Shown one piece after another: positions 47,581-56,774 of a DNA stretch of 64,000 nt (positions are counted from its first letter, which is position 1; the number at the start of each line of letters is the position of its first letter). Location: assembly GCF_003386865.1 (NCBI RefSeq), contig NZ_QTUA01000001.1:3038001-3102000 (forward strand), written 5' to 3'. The DNA comes from Calidifontibacter indicus. Lineage in GTDB: Bacteria > Actinomycetota > Actinomycetes > Actinomycetales > Dermatophilaceae. Position numbers and translations under genes: made by a program. The notes beneath the pieces are model-generated. The model searched no databases. It saw only the letters and a program-made list of their open reading frames with translations, and had not been told where the DNA came from.

Positions 47581-48891
47581 ATGGATCCGCATAGTCCCAC
47601 CGGCGACTGGCCGGCACCGACCGCCGACACCCCGATCGACGCCACCGTGGCCGTCCCGGGCAGCAAGAGCCTCACCAACCGCTATGCGGTGCTGGCCGCG
47701 CTCGCCACCGACGCCTCGCGCCTGACGCGTCCGTTGGTCTCCCGCGACACCACCTTGATGGTCGGCGCGCTGCGCGACCTCGGCACACAGGTCACGCAGG
47801 AGAACGTCGACGACGAACCCAGCTGGCTGATCGAGCCCCAGCAGCTGCGCGGTCCGGCCGGCATCGATTGCGGCCTGGCCGGCACCGTGATGCGATTCCT
47901 ACCGCCGGTCGCCGCGCTCGCCGACGGCCCGGTTCGGTTCGACGGCGATCCGCACGCTCGTAAGCGTCCGATGGCTCCGGTGCTCGGTGCGCTGCGCGCT
48001 CTCGGTGTCGACATCACCACGGAGGGCGCCGACGCGCTCCCGTTCACGGTCACCGGCACCGGTGCGGTGCGCGGCGGCAAGGTCGTGCTCGACGCGTCCG
48101 GATCGTCGCAGTTCGTGTCGGCCCTGTTGCTCGCCGGCGCACGCTTCGAGCAAGGGGTCACCGTCGTCCATGACGGCAAACCGCTCCCCTCCCTGCCGCA
48201 CGTGCAGATGACCGTCGAGGTGCTGCGTGACGCCGGTGTCGTCGTCGACGACATGGACGCCAACACCTGGCACGTCGAACCGTCCGAGATCTCCGCGCTC
48301 GAGGTCAGCGTCGAGCCCGACCTGTCCAACGCCGCTGCGTTCCTTGCCGCGGCGCTCGTCGCGGGCGGCAGGGTGCGGGTGCCCGGCTGGCCGCAGGTGA
48401 CCACCCAGGCCGGCGACACGATGCGCGACATCCTCGACGCGATGGGCGCCGAAGTCGTGCTCGACCGCGACGGCCTTACCGTCAGCGGCACCGGCGAGGT
48501 GTCGGCCGTCGATCTCGACCTGCACGACGTCGGCGAACTCACCCCGGTCGTCGCCGCGCTCGCCGCGCTCGCCGCGCTCGCCGACTCCCCCAGCCAGTTG
48601 CGCGGCATCGCCCACCTGCGCGGCCACGAGACCGACCGACTCGCGGCGTTGCGCACCGAACTGAACGGCCTCGGCGGGCGGGTCACCGAGACCGACGACG
48701 GGCTGCGCATCGAGCCGGCCGCGCTGCACGCCGGCACCTTCCACACCTACGGCGACCACCGCATGGTGATGGCCGCGGCCGTGCTCGGTCTGCGGGTGCC
48801 CGGCGTGGTCATCGAAGACGTCGCCACCGTCGGCAAGACCCTGCCCACGTTCACCGAGCTGTGGGGCCGGATGCTCGGCCGGCAGGGCTGA
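47581..48891 (+). CDS. aroA: 3-phosphoshikimate 1-carboxyvinyltransferase (EPSP synthase)
   Basis: Sixth step of the shikimate pathway: shikimate-3-phosphate plus PEP gives EPSP. The 436-residue protein has the N-terminal [18 protein letters not shown] (Lys and Arg bind S3P), [31 protein letters not shown], and the late [13 protein letters not shown] and YGDHRMVMA blocks. It contains a three-fold AAL microrepeat near 325 from 9-base DNA repeats. The ATG at 47581 follows TACCGT by 8 bases. rsgA starts 3 bases after the stop. Confidence 0.95.
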   Translation: MDPHSPTGDWPAPTADTPIDATVAVPGSKSLTNRYAVLAALATDASRLTRPLVSRDTTLMVGALRDLGTQVTQENVDDEPSWLIEPQQLRGPAGIDCGLAGTVMRFLPPVAALADGPVRFDGDPHARKRPMAPVLGALRALGVDITTEGADALPFTVTGTGAVRGGKVVLDASGSSQFVSALLLAGARFEQGVTVVHDGKPLPSLPHVQMTVEVLRDAGVVVDDMDANTWHVEPSEISALEVSVEPDLSNAAAFLAAALVAGGRVRVPGWPQVTTQAGDTMRDILDAMGAEVVLDRDGLTVSGTGEVSAVDLDLHDVGELTPVVAALAALAALADSPSQLRGIAHLRGHETDRLAALRTELNGLGGRVTETDDGLRIEPAALHAGTFHTYGDHRMVMAAAVLGLRVPGVVIEDVATVGKTLPTFTELWGRMLGRQG

Positions 48892-48894
48892 CCC

Positions 48895-49908
48895 GTGCCG
48901 GGCCGCTACGACTACGACGAGTCGAAGATCGGGGTGCGCCCGGGCCGTCGTGGCACTCGTCCGCGCACCAAGGACCGCCCGGCGCACAAGGACGCCGTCA
49001 TCGGCGTGGTCACAGGTGTCGACCGCGGCCGCTGGACCTGCCTGGTCGACGACCACGTCGTCACCGCGATGCGGGCGCGCGAACTGCGCCGCTCCCCGAT
49101 CGTCGTCGGCGACCGGGTCGGTCTGGTGGGTGACACCAGCGGCGACGAAGGCACCCTCGCGCGCATCGTGCGGATCGAGGAGCGCGAGACCTTCCTGCGC
49201 CGCACCGCCGACGACACCGACCCGGTCGAACGCGTGCTCGTCGCCAACGCCGACCAACTCGCCATCGTCACCGCGCTCGCCGACCCCGAACCGCGACCGC
49301 GGATGGTCGACCGGTGCCTCGTTGCGGCCTACGACGCCGAGATGGATCCGCTGCTGGTGCTCACCAAGGCCGATCTCGCCGACCCCGACGAGTTCATGCA
49401 GTCGTACGCCGGTCTCGACGTGCCGTACGTCGTCACGCAGGTGTTGCCCGACGGCACGATCGAGGGCCTCGACGCGGTGCACGAACGCCTCGCCGGTCAG
49501 ACGACCGTGCTCGTCGGCCATTCGGGCGTCGGCAAGTCGACGCTGGTCAACGCGCTCGTGCCCGGCACCCACCGGGCCGTCGGCCACGTCAACGCAGTCA
49601 CCGGACGCGGTCGCCACACCTCCACCTCGGCGGTCGCCCTCGAACTCGCCGACGGTGGTTGGGTGATCGACACCCCGGGCGTGCGGTCGTTCGGTCTCGC
49701 CCACGTCGACCCCGACTCCTTCATCGACCATTTCCCGGAGCTGGCCGCCGGCACCGAGAACTGCCCCCGCGGTTGCAGTCACGACGAGGAACACTGCGCG
49801 CTCGACGCCTGGGTCGCGCAAGGCCACGCCGGACCGTCGGGCGCTGCCCGGCTCGAGTCGTTGCGCCGGTTGCTGCGTTCGCGTCTCGGCACGCCCGAGG
49901 AGGAGTAG
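48895..49908 (+). CDS. rsgA: Ribosome small-subunit-dependent GTPase A
   Basis: Circularly permuted GTPase assisting late 30S maturation. The 337-residue protein has an OB-fold (about 35-100), then G4 (VLTKADLADPD), G1 (GHSGVGKSTLVNAL) and G3 (DTPGVRSFGL) in the permuted order, and a C-terminal zinc knuckle with CPRGCSHDEEHCAL. It starts at a GTG 3 bases after aroA, in the common actinobacterial aroA-rsgA-hisN series, here interrupted by a FUSC gene. Confidence 0.94.
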   Translation: MPGRYDYDESKIGVRPGRRGTRPRTKDRPAHKDAVIGVVTGVDRGRWTCLVDDHVVTAMRARELRRSPIVVGDRVGLVGDTSGDEGTLARIVRIEERETFLRRTADDTDPVERVLVANADQLAIVTALADPEPRPRMVDRCLVAAYDAEMDPLLVLTKADLADPDEFMQSYAGLDVPYVVTQVLPDGTIEGLDAVHERLAGQTTVLVGHSGVGKSTLVNALVPGTHRAVGHVNAVTGRGRHTSTSAVALELADGGWVIDTPGVRSFGLAHVDPDSFIDHFPELAAGTENCPRGCSHDEEHCALDAWVAQGHAGPSGAARLESLRRLLRSRLGTPEEE

Positions 49909-49911
49909 CTC

Positions 49912-51669
49912 GTGGCGCCGCGGCTCGCCGCCGTCAACGACCAGCTGTCGGCACTGGCCGAGGTGAAATCGGCTCCCGGACAATGGAAGACGGCCCTGAG
50001 GTCGACCGCGATGACGGCCGGCACGGTGCTGGTGGTGTGGGCGGTCCTCGGCAAGGAGCTCGCGCTGCTGTCGATCACCGGTTCGTTCATCGGCAACACC
50101 GCCGCGAACCGGCCGTGGCGCGCCCGCATGCACATCCTCGCCTGGATGGACCTCGCGTATCTGGTCGGCTGCGGCATCGTGCTGCTCATCGGCGAAAATC
50201 CGGTGCTGCTCACTGGTGCGCTGACCCTCATCGCGATGTCGTCGGTGCTGGTTTACAACGCGTTGATGGCCGACCCGCCCGGCCCGATGTTCCTCATCAT
50301 CGGGCCGGCGATCGCGTCGTACCTGCCGACCATCGGGGTCTCGAGCTGGCAGGTGATGGCGGTCTGCGCGCTCAGCTGTCTCGTCTCGACCGTGAGCACG
50401 CTCCTGCTCCACCCCCGCACCAAGGAATCGCCGGAGGCCGTCGCCGTCGACAAGGCACGCGAAGCGGTCGACGAGCTGACCGAGGCGTCGGCCGGCGATG
50501 CAGACGCGCTCGAACTCGCGCACCTGCGTGACAGCGCCTACGCCGAGGTGCTCTCGGCGAGCATGACGCTCACCGAGGCCAGCGGACGCCGTCCGCGCGA
50601 GCACTGGCGCACGCTGCTGCTGGAGCTGCGGCGGCAGCACTTCCGGGTGATCGGCGAGGTCGCCGGCCGCTGGTTGCCCGGTGCCGTGGTAGAGGTCGAG
50701 CCCGCAGCCCAGCGCAGCTATCTCGGCGCGCCGCCGCTCAACTACCTGCTGCGGTGGGGCTTCTCACCCCGATCGCTGCCCTGGCTCGCGGCCCGCCGCA
50801 TCGGCATCGCGACGGCGCTGGTGTGCGCCGTGTCGTACGGGCTGCACCTGCACCACCCGTTCTGGGCCGTGATGACGACCGCCTTGATCATGTCGCTGGG
50901 CCGTGACCGGCTCTCGCTGACCCACCGCGGCGTGCACCGGATGATCGGCACGCTCGCGGGCATCGTCGCGTTCGTCGGCATCCACGAGATCGGCATGCCG
51001 CTCGACTGGCTCATCCCCATCTGCCTCGCCTTCGTCTTCATGGTGCAGTGGACGGCGGTGCGCAACTACGCGCTCGGCGCCTTCTTCGTCACGCCGATGG
51101 CGCTGCTCGTCACCACCACCAGCGCACCGGGACACGAGATCGGCGACGTCATCAGCGAGCGCATCATCGACACCCTCATCGGTGTCGGCGTCAGCATCGT
51201 CGTCACCTGGGTCACCGACCGGCGCGCACCGATCGCGTTGGTACGCAGGCAATATCGGCGCGTTCTTCGGGTCACCGCCGACCTGCTCGAACTGCTGGTC
51301 GCGGGCGAACACAACACCGAAGCCGGTCTGCGGGTGCGCCGCGACCTGGCCTACGAGCAGTTGCAAGCGGCACGCATCCTCAAGATCGCCCAGGAGGACC
51401 TGCCGGTGACCCTCGGGTCGTGGTCGCAGGTGGAGGTGGCCGTCAACCAACTCGTCTACACCAGCCTGGTGGCCTGCTGGATCCGCCGACCGGCCGAGCA
51501 ACTCGACCTCGCCGACATGGCGGCGGCACTGCGCAAGTTCATCCGGGAACTTCCTCCGGTGAGCACCCGGCTCGTCGACGCCGACGAGCTCGTCAGCGGC
51601 ATCGACAAGGTGCTCTGGTCGGGTTCGTCGGCGATCACGCTGCCGAAGGTCGAGTCGGCGGACGACTGA
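49912..51669 (+). CDS. FUSC-family membrane protein (aromatic-acid exporter-like)
   Basis: A 585-residue membrane protein with two helix clusters (about 25-165 and 285-440), each of about five to six helices, and hydrophilic stretches between and after them, the FUSC/YccS/aromatic-acid exporter layout. The second cluster starts at PWLAARRIGIATALVCAVSY and contains HHPFWAVMTTALIMSLGRDR, a common FUSC signature. It begins 3 bases after rsgA with a GTG, so it is cotranscribed with aroA-rsgA. A long palindrome follows before hisN. Substrate unknown. Confidence 0.85.
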   Translation: MAPRLAAVNDQLSALAEVKSAPGQWKTALRSTAMTAGTVLVVWAVLGKELALLSITGSFIGNTAANRPWRARMHILAWMDLAYLVGCGIVLLIGENPVLLTGALTLIAMSSVLVYNALMADPPGPMFLIIGPAIASYLPTIGVSSWQVMAVCALSCLVSTVSTLLLHPRTKESPEAVAVDKAREAVDELTEASAGDADALELAHLRDSAYAEVLSASMTLTEASGRRPREHWRTLLLELRRQHFRVIGEVAGRWLPGAVVEVEPAAQRSYLGAPPLNYLLRWGFSPRSLPWLAARRIGIATALVCAVSYGLHLHHPFWAVMTTALIMSLGRDRLSLTHRGVHRMIGTLAGIVAFVGIHEIGMPLDWLIPICLAFVFMVQWTAVRNYALGAFFVTPMALLVTTTSAPGHEIGDVISERIIDTLIGVGVSIVVTWVTDRRAPIALVRRQYRRVLRVTADLLELLVAGEHNTEAGLRVRRDLAYEQLQAARILKIAQEDLPVTLGSWSQVEVAVNQLVYTSLVACWIRRPAEQLDLADMAAALRKFIRELPPVSTRLVDADELVSGIDKVLWSGSSAITLPKVESADD

Positions 51670-51675
51670 GCCCCG

Positions 51676-51741
51676 CATCTTGCCAACTGGTGCGCATCTG
51701 GCACCGGGTGCGTGGCCAGACGTATACCAGTTGGCAAGATG
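51676..51741. repeat. Nested palindrome between FUSC gene and hisN
   Basis: Perfect 16-base arms (51676-51691 and 51726-51741) surround inner complementary segments (51697-51702 with 51715-51720, and GCACC/GGTGC at 51701-51711). It starts 6 bases after the FUSC stop and ends 23 bases before the hisN GTG, partly overlapping where the hisN promoter should be. It can act as terminator, hisN regulatory element, or both. Confidence 0.6.
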
Positions 51742-51764
51742 GAGCCAGCCGGTATGTTCGCTGC

Positions 51765-52622
51765 GTGAGTTACGCAGACGAGGTACGCATCGCCCACGTG
51801 ATCGCCGACGCGGTCGAGCCGACCACGATGGGGCGCTTTCGCGCCGACGACCTCGTCGTCAACACCAAGCCCGACCTCACCCCGGTCAGCGACGCTGACA
51901 TTGCCACCGAGGAGATCATCCGCGCCCAACTGAAGCGCGCCCGTCCGCGCGACGCGGTGGAGGGTGAGGAGCAGGGGTTGGTCGGCAGCGGCCCGCGGCG
52001 CTGGATCATCGACCCGATCGACGGCACCAAGAACTACGTGCGCGGCCTGCCCGTGTGGGCCACCCTCATCGCACTGGTCGAGAACGACGAACCTGTCGTG
52101 GGTCTCGTCGCCGCCCCCGCGCTCGGACGCCGGTGGTGGGCCGGCAAGGGCACCGGCGCCTGGACGGGGCGAAACCTGCAGGGCGCCAAGCGGATTCACG
52201 TCTCGAAGGTCTCCGACATCGAGGACGCATCGATGTCGTATGCGAACGTGCGCGACTGGGACGCGCACGGCAAGCGCGCGGCGATGCTGCAATTGATGGA
52301 CGACGTGTGGCGCAGCCGGGCCTACGGCGACTTCTGGTCGCACATGCTCGTCGCCGAGGGATGCGTCGACATCGCCCCTGAGCCGGAGCTCGCGACGTAC
52401 GACATGGCGGCGTTGGTGCCGATCGTCACCGAGGCCGGCGGACGCTTCACCGGCCTCGACGGCAAATCCGGCTGTTGGAGCGGCAACGCGGTGAGCAGCA
52501 ACGGACTGCTGCACGACGAGGTGCTGCGCCGCCTGGGCACCGGTTCGACGCAGGAGACGACGCAGCAGCCGGAGGAGCAGGCCACCCGGCCGAGCCTGGG
52601 CTCCAGCTGGCCCAGCGCCTGA
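51765..52622 (+). CDS. hisN: Histidinol-phosphatase, inositol-monophosphatase type
   Basis: Dephosphorylates histidinol phosphate in histidine synthesis. The 285-residue IMPase-fold protein has the metal motifs EGEEQG and DPIDGTKNYVRGLPVWATL, and the late ATYDMAALVPIVTEAGG. Assignment as HisN rather than a general IMPase rests on the conserved aroA-rsgA-hisN neighbourhood in actinomycetes. The GTG at 51765 follows TATGTT by 6 bases, suggesting a leaderless mRNA. A low-complexity Gln/Thr/Ser tail of about 20 residues ends the protein. Confidence 0.87.
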   Translation: MSYADEVRIAHVIADAVEPTTMGRFRADDLVVNTKPDLTPVSDADIATEEIIRAQLKRARPRDAVEGEEQGLVGSGPRRWIIDPIDGTKNYVRGLPVWATLIALVENDEPVVGLVAAPALGRRWWAGKGTGAWTGRNLQGAKRIHVSKVSDIEDASMSYANVRDWDAHGKRAAMLQLMDDVWRSRAYGDFWSHMLVAEGCVDIAPEPELATYDMAALVPIVTEAGGRFTGLDGKSGCWSGNAVSSNGLLHDEVLRRLGTGSTQETTQQPEEQATRPSLGSSWPSA

Positions 52623-52638
52623 CGGCCGCCCTTTACCG

Positions 52639-53982
52639 TCAGACGATCGTCAGCTCGCCCAACCCGAGCGCGTCGACCTGGTCTGCGTACTTGTCGGCGT
52701 CGCCGACCAGCACGATCGTGCGAGGCTGCGAACTCCACTGCCGCCAGGCCGAATTCACGTCGTCGACGGTCAGCGAGCGCATCGCTGCCAGGTAGTCGGT
52801 GATGAAGTCGGTGTCGAGACCGACCAACTGAAGCGAGGCCGCTTCGTCGGCCACCGAGTCGGCGGTGGCGTAGCGCGCCGGCGCGGTCATCGACAGGAAG
52901 TCGACGCCTTCGCGCAGTTCGTCGGCGGTGATGCCTTCGTCGACCTGCGCGAAGATCTCGCCGAGCAGCCGCAACGCGTCCGGGGTCGCGTCGCCGCGCA
53001 CCGAACCCGACGCGACGAACTGCCCGAAGCCCGACCGCGGCCGGAAGCTGCCGCGCATCCCGTAGGTGTAGCCCTTGTCCTCGCGCAGCACGCTGTCGAT
53101 GCGGGCGTGCGGGGTGCCACCGATGACGTACGACAACACCGGGTGCGGCGCCCACTGGGTGCCGTTCTCCCGGGCCGGGCCGACCCAGCCGTACTGGATC
53201 TCGGTCTGCACCGACCCCGGACGGTGCACGAACACGACGCGTCCGCGGTCGTCGGCCGGAGCATCGGTCGGTGCGTCGGCCATGGGGGCGGTGCCTTGGC
53301 CCGACCACCGTCCGAGGGTGCCGTCGAGCTCGGTGAGCATCGCCTGCGGGTCGAAGTCTCCGGCGACCACGACGAACGCGTCGTCGGGGCGCACCCATTG
53401 CCGGTGGAAGGCCACGCAGTCGTCCCGGGTCAGGCCGGCGAGCGATTCGCGCGAGCCACCCGAGGGACGCGACGCGCGTGACGTCGGGGTGTAGAAGGTG
53501 CGCACGAACTCCAGCGTGCCGCGATAACCGGGGTCGGCGAGCTCCTGGTCGATCTGCGAAAGCCGTTGCTGCCGATGCCGATTCACCTCGTTCTCGGGGA
53601 AGACCGGCTCGGTGAGGCACTCCAGCGCGAGACCGAATGCGGTGCCGACGTTGCGGGTGGTCGCCTCCAGGTCGACCCAGAGGCCCTGCTGGGCGACTCC
53701 GGCGTTCAGCCCGACGCCGTTGCTCTCGAAGAGTTCGGCCATCTCATCGGCGGTGTGCGACGCGGTGCCTTCGTCCATCGTGCGCGACACGATCGTCGCG
53801 ACGCCCTCACGGTCGCGCGGCTCGGCGGCCAGCGGCACCGGGATGTTGATGCGGGTCGAGGTGACGTGCTGCCCGGGCAACGGGTAGAGGGCGACCTGCA
53901 GGCCGTTCGAGAGCCGGTGGCGTTCGGCTTCGGGGAAGGCCCAGGCCTTGGGCGGTCGGACGTCGGGGCGAGCGATGCTCAT
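52639..53982 (-). CDS. M16-family protein lacking the zinc-binding site (partner subunit)
   Basis: A 447-residue pitrilysin-like protein with both M16 halves (about 15-210 and 215-440), but without the HxxEH zinc motif: the corresponding segment reads RTMDEGTASHTADEMAEL. The downstream block with GGTPHARIDSVLREDKGYTY carries the R/Y motif of substrate-binding M16 subunits. This is the usual non-catalytic partner of the neighbouring active protease. The start overlaps the partner's stop by four bases, so a 1:1 complex is likely. Confidence 0.87.
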   Translation of the reverse strand: MSIARPDVRPPKAWAFPEAERHRLSNGLQVALYPLPGQHVTSTRINIPVPLAAEPRDREGVATIVSRTMDEGTASHTADEMAELFESNGVGLNAGVAQQGLWVDLEATTRNVGTAFGLALECLTEPVFPENEVNRHRQQRLSQIDQELADPGYRGTLEFVRTFYTPTSRASRPSGGSRESLAGLTRDDCVAFHRQWVRPDDAFVVVAGDFDPQAMLTELDGTLGRWSGQGTAPMADAPTDAPADDRGRVVFVHRPGSVQTEIQYGWVGPARENGTQWAPHPVLSYVIGGTPHARIDSVLREDKGYTYGMRGSFRPRSGFGQFVASGSVRGDATPDALRLLGEIFAQVDEGITADELREGVDFLSMTAPARYATADSVADEAASLQLVGLDTDFITDYLAAMRSLTVDDVNSAWRQWSSQPRTIVLVGDADKYADQVDALGLGELTIV

Positions 53983-55253
53983 GCCGCGTCTCCCTTCTTG
54001 TGCACGACGACGGCGCGCGACTGCGGACGTAGCCAGGTGTCGGCCACCTGGCGCACTTCGTCGGCAGTGACGGTGGCGGCGTCGTCGAGGTAGGTGTTCA
54101 CGAACTGCGGGTCGTCGTGCAGCAGCGTGTAGTGGCTGATGGTGTCGGCGCGTTCCTCGTGCACGGCCAGGCCCTGCAACCAGCCGCGTTCGAAGTCGAC
54201 GAACGCCGTCTTCATCTCGGCCTCGGTCGGCCCCTCGTCGGCGAGCCGGTCGAGTTCCTCGCAGATGAGGCTCTCCAACTGCGGCACGCTGGAGTCGTCG
54301 GCGACGTCGGCCACCAGCAGGCCGAGCGAGACCCCGTCGACCAGACCCATCGCCGACCGCGACATGTGGGTGGCGGCCTGCTCGCCGCGCACCGCCCGCC
54401 GGTAGAGCCGCGAGGTCGCGAGCCCGGCGAGGATGTCCATCGCCGCCTCGGCCACGAGGAACTCGCGGGTGTGGTCGGGCGGCAGCCGGAAACCGAGGTG
54501 CAGACGGTCGGCGGGCACGTCGTCGACCCGTTCGAAGCGCAGCGGCTCGGTGAGCGCCGGCAGCGGCGCGGTGGGCGGCGCGAGTTGCACACCCACCCGT
54601 GGCAGACCGCCGAAGTACTTGTCCGCCAACGCAATTGCCTCATCGGCGCCGACGTCGCCGACGAGCGTGAGCACGGTGTTGTCGGGTCCGTAGTGCTGCT
54701 TGTAGAAGGCGTGCACGTCGTCGAGGGTCGCGGCGTCGAGGTCGTCCATCGAACCGATCGTGGAGTGCTGGTAGGGGTGGCCGTCGGGGAAGATCAGCGC
54801 GTAGAGGTCCTCCAGCGCGTGGCCGTAGGGACGGTTGTCGTACCGCTGCTGCTTCTCCTCCTTCACCACGTCGCGCTGGTTGTCGAGGCAGGTCTGGGTG
54901 ACGGCGTCGAGCAGGTAGCCGTGCCGATCGGCCTCCAACCACAGTGCAAGGTCGAGCACCCCGGTCGGCACCGTCTCGAAGTAGTTGGTGCGGTCGAACC
55001 AGGTGGTGGCGTTGAGGCGGGCGCCGTGGCCCATCAGCGCCCGCATGTGCTCACCCTCGGCCACGTTGCGCGACCCCTGGAACATCAGGTGCTCGAAGAG
55101 GTGGGCCAGCCCGGTGCGCCCCGGTTGCTCGTGACGCGACCCGACATTGACCCACAGGTTGACCGCGACGATCGGCACGCTCGGGTCGGGGGCGACGACC
55201 ACCCGCAGCCCGTTGTCGAGGGTGTGATCGCGCAGTTCGAAGTCCAACGGCAT
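53979..55253 (-). CDS. M16-family zinc metalloprotease (catalytic subunit)
   Basis: A 424-residue pitrilysin-family protease with the inverted zinc motif HLFEH (His51, Glu54, His55) and the distal glutamate in VVKEEKQQRYDNRPYG. Members degrade peptides, including cleaved signal peptides. The ATG at 55253 is chosen by alignment to MPLDFELRDHTLDNGLRVVV; an ATG at 55265 adds four residues, and a long upstream in-frame extension crosses the divergent FHA gene and is a shadow. It is cotranscribed with the inactive partner. Confidence 0.9.
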   Translation of the reverse strand: MPLDFELRDHTLDNGLRVVVAPDPSVPIVAVNLWVNVGSRHEQPGRTGLAHLFEHLMFQGSRNVAEGEHMRALMGHGARLNATTWFDRTNYFETVPTGVLDLALWLEADRHGYLLDAVTQTCLDNQRDVVKEEKQQRYDNRPYGHALEDLYALIFPDGHPYQHSTIGSMDDLDAATLDDVHAFYKQHYGPDNTVLTLVGDVGADEAIALADKYFGGLPRVGVQLAPPTAPLPALTEPLRFERVDDVPADRLHLGFRLPPDHTREFLVAEAAMDILAGLATSRLYRRAVRGEQAATHMSRSAMGLVDGVSLGLLVADVADDSSVPQLESLICEELDRLADEGPTEAEMKTAFVDFERGWLQGLAVHEERADTISHYTLLHDDPQFVNTYLDDAATVTADEVRQVADTWLRPQSRAVVVHKKGDAA

Positions 55254-55405
55254 GAGCGACACCATAGATCGGGGGAACCGATCGGCCGCCCACCGCGCCC
55301 CAGGGAAGGCCCGGCAATCCACGCGCAACGAGCACCGCCGGGTAACCTGAACCGAGGTCCGGCCGAGTGCCGGACTGCAGAGCGTCAACAGAAGTCGGAG
55401 AGCTG

Positions 55406-56680
55406 ATGAGCACCTCGCACGACGGGCAGTACGGCCCGGCCCAGATCGTCTGGCAGGACACCGCCCCCGGCGCGCCCGCCGCGTGGGCCGGCCCCGGTGC
55501 GTTCGACGAGGAACCCGCAGCCAATGGTGCGACGGACGGCGCCGCGAACGACACGGCCGCCGCGGGCGAGTCCGACGCGCAGCAGTCGCCGTCGCTCTCG
55601 TCGGCGTGGGCTTCCTGGTCGACGCCGCAGGAGGCAGAGCAGCAGGCAGCGCCCGAGGCCGCACCCGCCGAGTCGGCACCGGCTGGGTCTGCAGCGCCTG
55701 CCGAGTCGGCCGCACCCGCCGAGACGGCTGCACCCGCCGAGTTCGCCGCGCCGGCAGCGCAGGAACCTGCCCCGGGGCCCGCACCGCAGTCGCAGCCTTT
55801 CGACCCGTCGGCCACGATCCAGCACGCGCCGCACGACGAGGGTGCCGACAGCTACGCCGAGCCGTTCGCTCCGGCTGACCAGCGCAGTGGGCAGGACAGC
55901 CCGCAGAGCGGGCAGGGCCAGGAGAACGGGTATGGCCAGCAGTCCCAGCAGGGCCAGTACGACCCGTACGCACAGCAGGCCTCGCAGGCACCCGCAGGTC
56001 ACGACCCGTACGCCGCGCCGCAGAGCCAGCGCGAACAGGGCGGACAGGGCACCTACGACCCGTACGCCGCACCCCAAAGCCAGGGTGGCCAGGGGGCCTA
56101 CGACCCGTACGCCCAGCAGGCCGCGGCAGGCGGGGTCGACCAGCAGCCCGACAACGGCGCCGCGCCCGGCTACTCCGGCATGGCCTACGTGCCGCCGGCC
56201 GAGCGTGCGCAGGGCGGCGCGCCCGCCGCGCCGGCGTACGGCGCCCCAGGCGACTCAGGTGGCGCGCAGCAGTCCGGTGCCGCTCAGGACGCCTGGTCGG
56301 CCTACCAGCAGGGCGCCGATTCCGACCGTCCGATGGCCACCGATCCGTCTGCGGGAGAAGCGATCCCGACTCCCCCGGCGGCCGACGACCGTGCGGGTTC
56401 GTCCACCGGGTCTGCCGCCTCGGAGCCGGCCGACGACGAGGCCCTGACCATCGGCCGCAGCCGCGACAACTCGATCGTGCTCGACGACATGCTGGTGTCA
56501 CGCCGCCACCTGCGTATCACCGCCGACGACGAGGGCTTGCTGCTCGAAGACCTCGGCAGCCGCAACGGCACCTACGTCAACGGACGCCGCGTCGAGCGTG
56601 CTCACCTGCAGGAGGGCGACCGGATCGGGGTCGGCGGCACCACCTTCGAGGTGCGCAACGACTGGCTCGTCACGATCTGA
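55406..56680 (+). CDS. FHA-domain protein with long disordered N-terminus
   Basis: The 424-residue protein has about 325 residues of low-complexity Ala/Gln/Pro/Asp-rich sequence, including an APAES-type repeat (about 85-120) and several DPYAxQ units (about 190-250). A single C-terminal FHA domain (about 345-424) has GRSRDNSIVL, SRRHLRI and GSRNGTYVNGRRV, a complete phosphothreonine site. Target of Ser/Thr kinases by family logic. It lies 94 bases before the FHA-ABC transporter gene and is probably in the same operon. A ribosome site (GGAG) precedes the ATG. Confidence 0.85.
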   Translation: MSTSHDGQYGPAQIVWQDTAPGAPAAWAGPGAFDEEPAANGATDGAANDTAAAGESDAQQSPSLSSAWASWSTPQEAEQQAAPEAAPAESAPAGSAAPAESAAPAETAAPAEFAAPAAQEPAPGPAPQSQPFDPSATIQHAPHDEGADSYAEPFAPADQRSGQDSPQSGQGQENGYGQQSQQGQYDPYAQQASQAPAGHDPYAAPQSQREQGGQGTYDPYAAPQSQGGQGAYDPYAQQAAAGGVDQQPDNGAAPGYSGMAYVPPAERAQGGAPAAPAYGAPGDSGGAQQSGAAQDAWSAYQQGADSDRPMATDPSAGEAIPTPPAADDRAGSSTGSAASEPADDEALTIGRSRDNSIVLDDMLVSRRHLRITADDEGLLLEDLGSRNGTYVNGRRVERAHLQEGDRIGVGGTTFEVRNDWLVTI

Positions 56681-56774
56681 CACCCGCTGATCCCGTGGAT
56701 ACCGCACCCACCCCGGCCGGTTCCACGCCCAGCCCGAACCCGACCACGACCACGACTTCCAGGGGGACAGGTCG

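Noticed and set aside
48549-48584. Nine-base tandem repeats inside aroA
   Set aside because: They encode an Ala-Ala-Leu run in frame in a normal part of the protein; a coding microrepeat, not a regulatory element.
47899-50640. 913-codon minus-strand open frame over aroA, rsgA and FUSC genes
   Set aside because: Spans three genes on the other strand with intact catalytic motifs; composition is that of a shadow frame.
51761-51777. CTGCGT/ACGCAG palindrome over the hisN start
   Set aside because: Only six-base arms and half of it is coding; too likely by chance to call an operator.
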